Assembly (NCBI RefSeq): GCF_003350005.1
Contig: NZ_QLKS01000002.1
Location: forward strand, 558,001-622,000
Direction of reading: 5' to 3'
DNA length: 64,000 nt
DNA from: Psychrobacter proteolyticus
Lineage (GTDB): Bacteria > Pseudomonadota > Gammaproteobacteria > Pseudomonadales > Moraxellaceae
The notes below the pieces were generated by a model. That model worked only from the letters and a program-made list of their open reading frames with translations. It was not told where the DNA came from and ran no database searches. The position numbers and the translations under genes were made by a program. Positions 9,469 to 17,807 of the stretch are shown here, piece after piece (positions within the stretch are counted from its first letter, which is position 1; each line of letters begins with the position of its first letter).

Positions 9469-9609
9469 TTAGATTTTGTTTTGTACTTCTTGTGCGCCGC
9501 CAGTTACAGCATCACCAGCGCTTGATACGTCTTGGCCAAAGCCTTTGAACGTGTTGCAACCAGTTAGAACGAACATAGCAGTTAAAGATGCGATGATTAC
9601 TTTTTTCAT
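9469..9609 (-). CDS. Entericidin-like small lipoprotein
   Basis: A 46-residue lipoprotein of the entericidin A/B family: MKKVIIASLTAMFVLTGCN is a lipoprotein signal with the lipobox LTGC, followed by a short body with GQDVSSAGDAVTGGAQ, the family hallmark. It is probably anchored in the outer membrane. In E. coli EcnB is a stationary-phase bacteriolytic lipoprotein and EcnA its antidote; whether these roles apply here is unknown. The frame is open to 9675, but the ATG at 9609 has GAGGAT a few bases upstream and starts directly with the signal peptide. No partner gene is adjacent. Confidence 0.88.
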   Translation of the reverse strand: MKKVIIASLTAMFVLTGCNTFKGFGQDVSSAGDAVTGGAQEVQNKI

Positions 9610-9866
9610 AATAGTATCCTCAAAGATAAATGAATGGTTATAAATCACAACAGTGACGCTAAGCATCGTGCTCAAGCTTCACTGAAGGGGTATTGGATGA
9701 GACAGTCACACATAAATGCTATCGCGTTATCCATTACAGACATCATAGTGAAAGTTAAAAACGCTGCACAGTATCAAAATGTAATTATTAGCAGTAAACT
9801 GTAACTTTCGATTACCTACTGCTCATAAATTTAAATAATAGAGCGTTGAATATTTGTGGAGTAAGA

Positions 9867-10427
9867 ATGACCATTCATATCGTGTTAGTAGCACCAAAAA
9901 TGCCGAGTAACACTGGCAATATTATTCGACTGTGTGCCAATAGCGGCGCACAGCTACATTTAGTCAGACCATTAGGGTTTGAGCTTGATGACAAAAAGCT
10001 GCGCCGCGCAGGTCTTGATTATCATGAATATGCTCATTTGCAAGTGCATGACGATTGGACAGCTGCGAGACAAGCTCTACAAGCCGCTGATTGCCATGTG
10101 GTTACGGCATTGACAACCAAACTGAGCAAACCGTTCTACGATTATGACTTTGGTAAACCCTCGGACTCTGAAGCATCTAATAAGGCTGCTATGCCAAATA
10201 TTGCGCTAGTCTTTGGTTCTGAAACGGCAGGTCTGGCAGATGATATACGTGAAGATATCGGTGCTGATAACTGGTTAAGATTACCCATGCTAGCTGACTC
10301 GCGCAGTTTGAACTTATCAAATAGCGTAGCCATTTGTTTGTACGAGATATGGCGCCAGCAAGGATTTGCAGGTGATGAAGGTCGTAGCGTTGGTTATGAG
10401 ACATTGACAGTCTACGACCCAAAATAG
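9867..10427 (+). CDS. trmL: tRNA (cytidine/uridine-34 2'-O)-methyltransferase, TrmL family
   Basis: SPOUT-class enzyme that 2'-O-methylates the wobble nucleotide of certain leucine tRNAs using SAM. The 186 residues match the single-domain TrmL length. Visible are the N-terminal HIVLVAPKMPSNTGNIIRLC, the LVFGSETAGL loop and LPMLADSRSLNLSNSVAICLYE, the last being the trefoil-knot SAM site. I chose ATG 9867 because GGAG (9858-9861) lies five bases upstream; an upstream TTG at 9846 is less likely. Residues 96-112 (SDSEASNKAAMPN) form a small insertion before the LVFGSE motif. Confidence 0.93.
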   Translation: MTIHIVLVAPKMPSNTGNIIRLCANSGAQLHLVRPLGFELDDKKLRRAGLDYHEYAHLQVHDDWTAARQALQAADCHVVTALTTKLSKPFYDYDFGKPSDSEASNKAAMPNIALVFGSETAGLADDIREDIGADNWLRLPMLADSRSLNLSNSVAICLYEIWRQQGFAGDEGRSVGYETLTVYDPK

Positions 10428-10538
10428 CGATTCTACAAAGCAATAACTATAGACTTAGTTTGCGTACTTAATGAGCAGTTATACACTGCTCAAAGCATAT
10501 GATGAGTTTCTAGTGCGACATCGAGCATATCTTATCGT

Positions 10539-10590
10539 TTATAAAGCACTTATAAAGCACTTATAAAGTACTTATAAAGTACTTATAAAC
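10539..10590. repeat. 11-bp tandem repeat overlapping the tusE stop codon
   Basis: Four copies of TTATAAAGYAC (10539-10549, 10550-10560 with GCAC; 10561-10571, 10572-10582 with GTAC) and a partial fifth (10583-10590). The partial copy supplies the TAA stop of tusE on the minus strand (10583-10585). Confidence 0.97.
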
Positions 10591-10939
10591 AATTTGGTGG
10601 TTTGGGTAATCCTGCCAAGCGATTGACATGACGCGCGACCAAACCTGTATTAAACAATTGCTGTAGCTTTTGATTGCTAATATCGAGCTCTGGCAAAGTC
10701 TTTTGTAGCCATTTGATTAATGGACGGGTTGCTGGCGCGTGATTAAATTTGTCAAAAAACGCTCGCACTTGTTGCAAAACTTCTAAATGCTCATCGCTCA
10801 GATTGACCTCTAGTGTGTCTGCCAATTGCTGCGCGATAACAGGTGTCCAAATCGTATGGTCACATAGATGGCCGTCTTGATCTAATTCGATATCAGCTGC
10901 TGATAATGCAGCGTTGTGAGTGGTCATGTCATTACTCAT
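10583..10939 (-). CDS. tusE: Sulfur relay protein TusE (DsrC family)
   Basis: Accepts persulfide sulfur from TusBCD and passes it to MnmA for 2-thiolation of U34 in tRNAs for Lys, Glu and Gln. The 118-residue protein has the DsrC fold signature (LQQVRAFFDKFNHAPATRPL) and the diagnostic C-terminal arm with penultimate cysteine, PKPPNCL. That cysteine carries the persulfide. It is last in the tusDCBE operon and its start overlaps the tusB stop by 4 bp (ATGA-type coupling). The N-terminal ~15 residues before IELDQDGHL are extra compared with E. coli; an internal start is possible. Confidence 0.93.
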   Translation of the reverse strand: MSNDMTTHNAALSAADIELDQDGHLCDHTIWTPVIAQQLADTLEVNLSDEHLEVLQQVRAFFDKFNHAPATRPLIKWLQKTLPELDISNQKLQQLFNTGLVARHVNRLAGLPKPPNCL

Positions 10940-11265
10940 AAGGCAATTGTCACCATTTTGTCAAACTGACTGCTCTGAGTCAGATTCACCCATTCTGCGT
11001 CGGTTAAAATAGCAGTCAACTTAGTCTCTAAATTAAGTTTGCCATTTGTATTTGCTGTTAGCTGGGCGATGTCATCTGCTAATGCGTAAATACCAGCAAT
11101 ACCATCTATATCGCTATCATTTAAATAAGCATTGAGCCAGTCGATAAAAGCAGGGGTGCTGCCAAGCAGAAGGATGCTGTCACCCGTGCGCCAAGTGCGA
11201 GACATCTCTTCGGTGCTGCGTCTAAGGGTAGCCATCGTGCTATGCAATTGATATAAAGTTGCCAT
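10936..11265 (-). CDS. tusB: Sulfur relay protein TusB (DsrH family)
   Basis: Part of the TusBCD hexamer that relays sulfur from TusA to TusE. The 109 residues show the DsrH pattern: MATLYQLHST start, GDSILLLGS, and IYALADDIAQL, with TDAEWVNLT near the end. The sequence is diverged and the assignment leans on position between tusC and tusE. It overlaps tusE by 4 bp and follows tusC after 54 bp. The 'Thr/Met-Ala-Thr-Leu' repeat at the start (MATLYQLHSTMATL) gives two candidate ATGs; the first aligns better. Confidence 0.85.
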   Translation of the reverse strand: MATLYQLHSTMATLRRSTEEMSRTWRTGDSILLLGSTPAFIDWLNAYLNDSDIDGIAGIYALADDIAQLTANTNGKLNLETKLTAILTDAEWVNLTQSSQFDKMVTIAL

Positions 11266-11319
11266 AAAAGTGTCCGATTACGTGCTTTATTATTTTATAA
11301 ATCTAAGTAATATAGCGAT

Positions 11320-11643
11320 TTAAAAGGTAAGTATCTGCTCAAAGTCTTGTGAGTTGATGACCTCTGGCACAAGTGTGAGCTGTGATGCCAGATCTGTCGG
11401 CAACATACCGGTGACCCAGCCACTAAAGACATCATCAGGTAGCCAAGCTGCAGGCATGTCATAAAGCTCAAGTGACTGAATCATGCCATGCAGCCGCGAG
11501 TCAGATTGCATCAATAAGCCAAAGACCGGCGCATCTAAGAACAATTGCACCTCATGACCAAATGTCGCTAAAGTTAGCGCAAGCGCACAACCTTCGTAGC
11601 TTGCTGCTTCAGTGGGCGTGTGCAGCTGAATTAATAATCTCAT
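11320..11643 (-). CDS. tusC: Sulfur relay protein TusC (DsrF family)
   Basis: DsrE/F-like subunit of the TusBCD complex. At 107 residues it has the expected size, with YEGCALALTLATFGHEVQLF as the conserved helix and the FGLLMQ loop. It lies between tusD (67 bp upstream) and tusB (54 bp downstream) on the same strand. Identity is supported mainly by operon position plus the DsrE-fold pattern. Confidence 0.85.
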   Translation of the reverse strand: MRLLIQLHTPTEAASYEGCALALTLATFGHEVQLFLDAPVFGLLMQSDSRLHGMIQSLELYDMPAAWLPDDVFSGWVTGMLPTDLASQLTLVPEVINSQDFEQILTF

Positions 11644-11710
11644 TATGTATTCCTAAAAATAGTTACCGCTACCAGTGATGTTAATAGACAAACCATCAAA
11701 CGACACGCTA

Positions 11711-12178
11711 TCAAAACTGTATCAAACGACAGTTATCCTGCATCATCATCGCAAGCTCACTGAGTCCCACTAAGGTAAACCCTGTCGCAAGATTGGCACC
11801 GTCAAGCTGGTGACGTGAGCTGTTGTCTACATCACTCACACCGCGGCTGAGTGCTGTACTGACACAGACAGGCAGGGGTAATTGATACTGCTCAGCCAAA
11901 GACTGCCATTCTTTGGTCAAGTCTAATTGATCGGCTGACTGCCAACGCAAGCGATTGGCTATGTGAGCCGAGTCGCCATAAAAGAAGACATTGAGCAGAG
12001 GTTGTTCAGAGGCAGCATTATCGCTGCTGCCTGTACCTGTACTATTAGTGTCATTGTTATCAATATCATGACTATTCGCTGCGCCCTTCAGATAAGCACG
12101 TGCGTAGCGTAACGCCAAGTGTGCCAATGGGTGACTAGGGTCAGCAGTAATCAGTAGTAACGGGGAAGTGGTCGTCAT
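11711..12178 (-). CDS. tusD: Sulfur relay protein TusD (DsrE family)
   Basis: Catalytic subunit of TusBCD; its cysteine takes sulfur from TusA. The conserved active-site segment is LPVCVSTALSRGV, and LLITADPSHPLAHLALRYARA is the DsrE N-terminal fold. Between them, residues about 37-60 are a Ser/Asn/Asp-rich insertion (NDTNSTGTGSSDNAAS) absent from E. coli TusD. ATG 12178 is preferred over a GTG at 12193 because MTTTSPLLLITAD matches the family start; neither has a clear ribosome-binding site. First gene of the tusDCBE operon, divergent from glnE. Confidence 0.88.
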   Translation of the reverse strand: MTTTSPLLLITADPSHPLAHLALRYARAYLKGAANSHDIDNNDTNSTGTGSSDNAASEQPLLNVFFYGDSAHIANRLRWQSADQLDLTKEWQSLAEQYQLPLPVCVSTALSRGVSDVDNSSRHQLDGANLATGFTLVGLSELAMMMQDNCRLIQF

Positions 12179-12586
12179 AAGGTGCGGTATCACATATTAT
12201 AAATTAGAGTTTAAAAATTATGGCCGAGTTGCTATAAGTGCTTTGTATAAAGTAATTTGGTCGTTATTATTATAGTGCTTGTGTGCAAATTTGCGTGACA
12301 GAAAACAGAATTTATACTGATAATGCGACATACAGCGGATCATACTGTCACATCAAATAGCGTTATGTCATAAAAGAGAGGTGCGTCGTCTCTATCAAAG
12401 ATGTTTATGCTAACATAAAGCGCCGCAAACCAAGTAGAGTCACTGTTATTTAACGTGGTTTTATCTCAAGTGTAGGCACATTGAGTATTATTATTTGATG
12501 CTGTGACTGCCTCGTAAGAAAAAACAATAAACTTATGAGCTAGGTTCACGTAGTCTTACCATTCTATGTAAGGAGTTTTTGTCACT
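12179..12586. other. Divergent intergenic region between tusD and glnE
   Basis: 408 bp, AT-rich, expected to hold the promoters of both the tus operon and glnE. I see only a short weak hairpin (AGAGA...TCTCT around 12375-12395) and no small ORF with a ribosome-binding site. Confidence 0.5.
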
Positions 12587-15451
12587 ATGTTACCTGCTAT
12601 GCCCTCACGTGTGAACAATGGTACAGATTATCAGCCTACCGTAGAACAACTGCAAGTCCTGCAGACAGCGAGCGAATTTGCTTATCAGATTTGGGAGAGT
12701 CGGACCGTTTCATGTCAGACGTTTTTGCGTAGCTATCCATTGAATAGTACGCTGACCCGTCAGCAAATCGATGATCTGATACAAGATTATACGTTAGATG
12801 AGAACTATCAACTCGCTGATGAAATCAAGGTCATGAGTGGTCTGCGTCACTTGCGCACGCTACTAATGATGCGCTGGATTTGGCAAGATGCCTTGCAAAC
12901 GATCAGTCTGGAGCAGCTGACCGATGAGTTGTCTGAGTTTGCAGATGGCTGTATCTCTTTTGCTAAAGATTATACTTATCAGCATTTGGTTGCTAAATAT
13001 GGCGAGCCGACCTTTATCAATGAACAAGGCAATATACAGATTGATGATATGGCGATTATGGCCATGGGTAAGCTTGGTGCGCAAGAGCTGAATTTATCAA
13101 GTGATATTGACCTTATCTTTGTACATCAAGCACGCGGCGAGACCAATGGCAATAAGGCAAAAGGCACACGTAGCATAGACAACAAACGCTTTATGACCAG
13201 ATTGGGTCAAGGCATTATTAAACTGCTTGATAACAAGACCGCTGACGGTTTTGTCTTTCGAGTAGATATGCGCTTACGTCCATGGGGCGATGGAAGTGAC
13301 TTGGCCATTCATCTGTCCGCATTACAAAAATATTTTACGATGCATGGGCGTGCATGGGAGCGTTTTGCTTGGTTAAAAGCACGCGTAGTCGGACAAATAG
13401 ACCAACCATTTTATGAAGAGATACAATCGCTGATTAAGCCATTTGTCTTTCGTTATTACGTGGACTACAGTGCGTTTTCAGCATTGAGAGAAATGAAATC
13501 TCTTATTCAAAATCAAGTTGCACAGCGTGAAGACTTGGACAATATCAAGCTTGGTGCGGGCGGCATTAGAGATATTGAGTTTATCGTACAGGCCTTTCAG
13601 CTTATCTATGGTGGCCGGCATCCACAGCTGCAAATCAAACCTTGCTTGCAAGCGATGCAAGTATTATGTGAGCTTGGCTATCTGGAACATTCAACTTATG
13701 AGCAGCTACAGGCCGCGTATCGGTTCTTACGCCGGCTTGAGCATGCTATTCAAGCGATTAATGATCAGCAGACCCAGCGCTTACCACACGATGAGCAGTG
13801 GCAGCATAATCTAGCAGTGACGCTAAATTTTGAAAACTGGAATGCCTTATTAGATCAGCTTAATCGTCATCGCGAAAGTGTCAATGTGCCGTTTGAGCGT
13901 ATGGTCACTGAGCGCCAAGTACCTGATAACGAAGATACCGACCTAGAACCAGAGCACTTAGATGAGCAAATTGCCCGTTTAAATGAAGTGCTGACAGAAG
14001 AAAATCGCGAGTTATTACAGAACTTTTGGCAATCAAAAATGGTAGCTAACTTAAGTGATGAGGCCAGAGAGCGTTTAGACGACGCATATCCTGTCATTGT
14101 CCATGCGTTGTTAGCGCATCAAGAACATCAGCAACTTGCCAATACTGCTTTACCAAGATTGATCTCACTGCTTGAAGCGATTTGCCGCCGTTCTATCTAC
14201 TTGGTCATGATTGCTGAAAACCCCAATGCAACGATTGAGCTGATTCCAATGTTATCTGCCAGCCCGTGGATCGCAAAAGAGTTGGCTCAGTATCCTGTAT
14301 TATTGGATACATTTTTGCAGCAGCGTTATCGCCATCTACCAGATAAACGTGAGCTGCGTGATATCTTGCGTCAACAGTTGCTACGCGTCGAGCCAAACGA
14401 TGAAGAAGAGCTGTTGAGCGTCCTACGTCTGTTTAAAAAGAATCAAGTGTTGGCGGTCGCTGCTAGTGATGTATTGGCTGAACGCCCGATTATGAAAGTG
14501 TCAGATTCATTGACTTACATCGCTGAGGTCGTATTAGAAGCCGCATTGGAGCGCGCTTTTGCAGAAATTGTTAATCGTTATGGGTATCCTATTGGCCAAG
14601 ATGGCGATCCGGTCACTGAAGCGGACTGCGGCTTTGCGATTATCGGTTATGGCAAGCTTGGAGGTTTAGAGCTGTCGTATTCTTCAGATTTGGACTTGGT
14701 ATTTTTACACAAGATAAAAGAGCAAGGTATGACTACTGGTGAAAAATCAGTCAGCGGTATGAAGTTTGCCGCGCGTCTTGTACAAAAGCTGATGAATTAT
14801 CTCAATACTCAAACACGTGATGGCCGTGCTTATGAGATTGATATGCGTCTGCGGCCTTCAGGAAATGCTGGCATGATGGTAGTGTCTTGTCATGCGTTTG
14901 AAACCTATCAAATGGATAAAGCATGGTCATGGGAGCATCAAGCGTTGGTACGTGCTCGTGCGATTTGCGGAGATAGACGAGTCACTGCACGCTTCTGTGA
15001 TATTCGCCGCGACGTATTGTCATTGCCACGGACACTGGATCAAGTACGTAGTGAAGTCACCAGCATGCGTATCAAAATGCAAAAGCATCTAGGCACGAGT
15101 CAATGGCAGCAGGAAGCGGGTAAGTTTCATCTTAAGCAAGATGCAGGCGGGATTGTAGATATTGAGTTCTTAGCACAGTTTGCTGTATTGGCTTACTCGC
15201 ATGAATATCCAAGTTTGACTAAATGGAGCGATAATGTGCGAATTTTTGCAGAAGTTGCTTTGCTTAGTATTTGGGATGACCAAGTCTGTCAGGATTTGAC
15301 TGATGCCTATCTAAGGATACGTGCTGCTACGCATCAGTTAGCACTATCAGAGCAGTCTTTGCTCGTTGATGAGTCATTATGGCAGGAGACGCGAGCGTTA
15401 GTACAGTCACAGTGGCAGCATCTCATGGGCGTAGAGACAGACGACGAGTAA
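12587..15451 (+). CDS. glnE: Bifunctional glutamine synthetase adenylyltransferase/deadenylyltransferase
   Basis: Controls nitrogen assimilation by attaching and removing AMP on glutamine synthetase in response to PII and glutamine. The 954-residue protein has the two homologous nucleotidyltransferase domains. The N-terminal (deadenylylating) active site is near residue 162, LGAQELNLSSDIDLIF. The C-terminal (adenylylating) site is near 690, LGGLELSYSSDLDLVF. Each is followed by its helical GlnD-UR-like region with GAGGIRDIEF and DAGGIVDIEF. AAGGAG (12570-12575) lies eleven bases before the ATG, a slightly long spacing. The order glnE-ilvE is conserved in pseudomonads and Moraxellaceae. Confidence 0.97.
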   Translation: MLPAMPSRVNNGTDYQPTVEQLQVLQTASEFAYQIWESRTVSCQTFLRSYPLNSTLTRQQIDDLIQDYTLDENYQLADEIKVMSGLRHLRTLLMMRWIWQDALQTISLEQLTDELSEFADGCISFAKDYTYQHLVAKYGEPTFINEQGNIQIDDMAIMAMGKLGAQELNLSSDIDLIFVHQARGETNGNKAKGTRSIDNKRFMTRLGQGIIKLLDNKTADGFVFRVDMRLRPWGDGSDLAIHLSALQKYFTMHGRAWERFAWLKARVVGQIDQPFYEEIQSLIKPFVFRYYVDYSAFSALREMKSLIQNQVAQREDLDNIKLGAGGIRDIEFIVQAFQLIYGGRHPQLQIKPCLQAMQVLCELGYLEHSTYEQLQAAYRFLRRLEHAIQAINDQQTQRLPHDEQWQHNLAVTLNFENWNALLDQLNRHRESVNVPFERMVTERQVPDNEDTDLEPEHLDEQIARLNEVLTEENRELLQNFWQSKMVANLSDEARERLDDAYPVIVHALLAHQEHQQLANTALPRLISLLEAICRRSIYLVMIAENPNATIELIPMLSASPWIAKELAQYPVLLDTFLQQRYRHLPDKRELRDILRQQLLRVEPNDEEELLSVLRLFKKNQVLAVAASDVLAERPIMKVSDSLTYIAEVVLEAALERAFAEIVNRYGYPIGQDGDPVTEADCGFAIIGYGKLGGLELSYSSDLDLVFLHKIKEQGMTTGEKSVSGMKFAARLVQKLMNYLNTQTRDGRAYEIDMRLRPSGNAGMMVVSCHAFETYQMDKAWSWEHQALVRARAICGDRRVTARFCDIRRDVLSLPRTLDQVRSEVTSMRIKMQKHLGTSQWQQEAGKFHLKQDAGGIVDIEFLAQFAVLAYSHEYPSLTKWSDNVRIFAEVALLSIWDDQVCQDLTDAYLRIRAATHQLALSEQSLLVDESLWQETRALVQSQWQHLMGVETDDE

Positions 15452-15526
15452 TATCGTAACTCGTATGATTAAGGCCTTGCCGATAGTCCAAGAGACGCTT
15501 AAACTGTAATGCGTTATGATAAATAG

Positions 15527-15578
15527 AAACTATGAATAAAAACTATCAATAAAAGCTATAAACGAAAACTATGGATAG
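15527..15578. repeat. Degenerate 13-bp tandem repeat, four units
   Basis: Units AAACTATGAATAA, AAACTATCAATAA, AAGCTATAAACGA and AAACTATGGATAG follow one another without gaps. The array lies upstream of ilvE. Confidence 0.85.
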
Positions 15579-15654
15579 AATCGGTAGCTAGGAACGATAT
15601 AATTAAAAACCATATAGTGCCAAACCAAAAGATTTCATTTGCCAAGACGGCCAG

Positions 15655-15663
15655 TGATATAAT
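15655..15663 (+). promoter_or_regulatory. Extended -10 promoter element upstream of ilvE
   Basis: TGATATAAT is a perfect extended -10 box (TGN followed by TATAAT), 165 bp before the ilvE start. No good -35 hexamer is found at the normal spacing, which extended -10 promoters can tolerate. This is inference from motif alone. Confidence 0.4.
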
Positions 15664-15827
15664 CGGTCACACATCATCATAATACTGTCAGTCGTTTGTC
15701 ATAATGAAGCTGTTGTTTAGGCAATAAAAATTGACGCTGCGGTGTTATCATACGATGTTGATCAATACTGTTAAATAAAACCTACCTAAAAAAAGTTAGA
15801 CGTCAGTGCTAGCATAAGGACAATAAA

Positions 15828-16757
15828 ATGAATATGGCAACACAAGATGGTAAGCTTTGGATGAATGGCACAATGATCGAACAGCCAGATGCTAAAGTTC
15901 ATGTGCTTACACATAGCTTGCATTACGGTATGGCTGTGTTTGAAGGCGTACGCGCTTACCAAACAGCGGATAATCGTACTGCTATTTTCCGCCTAAAAGA
16001 ACATACCGAGCGTCTACTTGGCTCAGCCAAAATTTTTCAAATGGACGTACCTTTTGATGCTGCCACTCTAGAGCAAGCACATAAGGATGTGGTCAAGCAA
16101 AACAACTTAGCAGAAGCTTATATTCGTCCGCTCATTTGGGTAGGTGCAGAAAAACTTGGCCTGTCTTCACGTGACAACAGCATCAATGCAATGGTTGCTG
16201 CTTGGCATTGGGGTGCTTATCTTGGTGAAGAAGGCATCAAAAATGGTATCCGTGTAAAAACGTCATCATATACGCATCACATGCCAAACGTGACTATGTG
16301 TAAGGCTAAAGCCTCTAGTAACTATCCTGTGTCTATCATGGCCAACCAAGAAGTGACGCGCAATGGCTATGACGAAGCTATCTTGATGGATCCACAAGGA
16401 TTTGTATGTCAGGGCGCAGGCGAGAACTTATTTTTAGTAAAAAATGGTGAGCTACATACGCCAGACCTATCAGGTGGTGCATTAGACGGTATTACTCGTC
16501 GTACTATCTTGCAGTTCGCAGCTGACCTAGGTATCAATGTCATCGAGCGCCGCATCACTCGTGATGAGTTTTACTTAGCTGACGAGATATTTATGACAGG
16601 TACCGCTGCAGAAGTCACGCCTATTCGTGAATATGACGATCGTATCATCGGTAATGGTGGTCGCGGTGAGTTGACTGAAAAACTACAGACCTTATACTTT
16701 GATGTGGTTCATGGTCGTAATGAGAAATATATGGACTGGTTAAGCTTTATTGATTGA
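15828..16757 (+). CDS. ilvE: Branched-chain amino acid aminotransferase
   Basis: PLP enzyme of fold type IV that makes Leu, Ile and Val from their 2-oxo acids with glutamate as donor. The 309 residues are typical. The features are HSLHYGMAVFEGVRAY at the N-terminus, the PLP lysine in CKAKASSNY and GENLFLVKNGEL, and FMTGTAAEVTPIREYDDR. AAGGA (15816-15820) is seven bases before ATG 15828. It marks the left border of the glycan block; in Acinetobacter the LOS outer-core locus also starts directly after ilvE. Confidence 0.97.
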   Translation: MNMATQDGKLWMNGTMIEQPDAKVHVLTHSLHYGMAVFEGVRAYQTADNRTAIFRLKEHTERLLGSAKIFQMDVPFDAATLEQAHKDVVKQNNLAEAYIRPLIWVGAEKLGLSSRDNSINAMVAAWHWGAYLGEEGIKNGIRVKTSSYTHHMPNVTMCKAKASSNYPVSIMANQEVTRNGYDEAILMDPQGFVCQGAGENLFLVKNGELHTPDLSGGALDGITRRTILQFAADLGINVIERRITRDEFYLADEIFMTGTAAEVTPIREYDDRIIGNGGRGELTEKLQTLYFDVVHGRNEKYMDWLSFID

Positions 16758-16779
16758 TAATGCCGTTACTTTAAAGACC

Positions 16780-16814
16780 AAAAAGGCTCAACATAATTGT
16801 TCAGTCTTTTTTTT
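16780..16814 (+). terminator. Probable intrinsic terminator of ilvE
   Basis: Imperfect hairpin formed by AAAAGGCTCAAC and GTTCAGTCTTTT around an AT loop, followed by eight T. The stem has a G-T pair and a mismatch, so strength is uncertain. Confidence 0.6.
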
Positions 16815-16863
16815 ATGCTAATATAGCCATCATATTTATTCATACGATTAAAGTGAGCAGTCA

Positions 16864-17700
16864 ATGCCAATAGATTCTAGTACAGTCGATAATAAAAATA
16901 TCAAACAAATTATTTGTATTAAATGGGGTACAAAGTACGGTGCTGATTACGCAAATAAACTATATGGTATGGTATCTCGTAATATTACACCACCGTTTCG
17001 CTTTGTCTGTTTTACGGATGATACGACTGATGTACGTCCAGAAATCGAATGTCAAGAATTGCCACCATTAGATGTCACTATGCCAACCAATACGTTAGGA
17101 AAGTGGCCGAAATCTCGTTTGTGGGGTGAAAAGCTCGGTGATTTAACAGGGACAGTATTATTCGTAGATTTGGATGTGATCATCGTCGATAGCCTCGATC
17201 CTTTCTTTGAATATGGCGAACCAGATGATGTTATCTTGTCTTACAACCCGAGTAATCCATTAGAGCGCTTAGGGCAGACATCTTGCTTTAGATTTCAGAT
17301 AGGGTCACTTGTTTCACTTCAAGAGAAGTTCAAAGCTGATCCACAAGGTATCGCTGATGAATATCGTTTTGAGCAGCGCTTTGTCACCCGCAATGCACCA
17401 GGTGGTGTAAAACTATTTCCAAAAGCTTGGGTCGCACACTTTAGACGTAAATGTCGCCAACCATTTCCGCTTAACTACCTCAAAGAACCGAAGATTCCTA
17501 AAGGCGCTCGTATTGTCATTTTCCCAGGTGATTTGTATCCTACGCACGCTATCGAAGGTAGATACAATAAAAACGCCGCCAATAATGCTAAAGACCATTT
17601 AAAAAGACTTACTGAGCCTAAAAACTTGAAACGCCCATTGCGCCATTTGCGTCATTTTATCTTGCCAGTAGGGTGGATTGAGAAGTACTGGAAAGAGTAG
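16864..17700 (+). CDS. Glycosyltransferase-like protein (GT-A type), outer-core locus
   Basis: Putative sugar transferase with a GT-A-like layout: an N-terminal beta strand IIC(I/M)KWG, FVCFTDDTTD, and the acidic motif VLFVDLDVIIVDSLDPFF, the likely Asp-x-Asp metal/nucleotide-sugar site at about residue 100. The C-terminal half is basic (FRRKCRQPFP, GDLYPTHAIEGRY), consistent with contact to an anionic lipid acceptor. It has no signal peptide and is probably cytosolic or membrane-associated. It is clearly homologous to the gene at 27591-28391 at the other end of the locus. Donor and acceptor sugars are unknown. Confidence 0.8.
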   Translation: MPIDSSTVDNKNIKQIICIKWGTKYGADYANKLYGMVSRNITPPFRFVCFTDDTTDVRPEIECQELPPLDVTMPTNTLGKWPKSRLWGEKLGDLTGTVLFVDLDVIIVDSLDPFFEYGEPDDVILSYNPSNPLERLGQTSCFRFQIGSLVSLQEKFKADPQGIADEYRFEQRFVTRNAPGGVKLFPKAWVAHFRRKCRQPFPLNYLKEPKIPKGARIVIFPGDLYPTHAIEGRYNKNAANNAKDHLKRLTEPKNLKRPLRHLRHFILPVGWIEKYWKE

Positions 17701-17807
17701 ATTTTATTCTCTAGTTAAGTATTGTCATATCAGCAAACGTTAGTATTGATGTGTTCTATCTTTATATTCGTGAAGATAGAAGCATTACCCAGTGAATGGA
17801 TAGAATT

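Larger units (their letters stand above)
15452..15827. other. glnE-ilvE intergenic region
   Basis: 376 bp with no ORF. It holds a degenerate 13-bp repeat (15527-15578) and two TATAAT boxes (15598-15603 and 15658-15663), described separately. No terminator for glnE is evident, so read-through into ilvE is possible. Confidence 0.5.

Noticed and set aside
9469..9609. Toxin-antitoxin entericidin locus
   Set aside because: Only one entericidin-like gene is present, and no second small lipoprotein is seen next to it.
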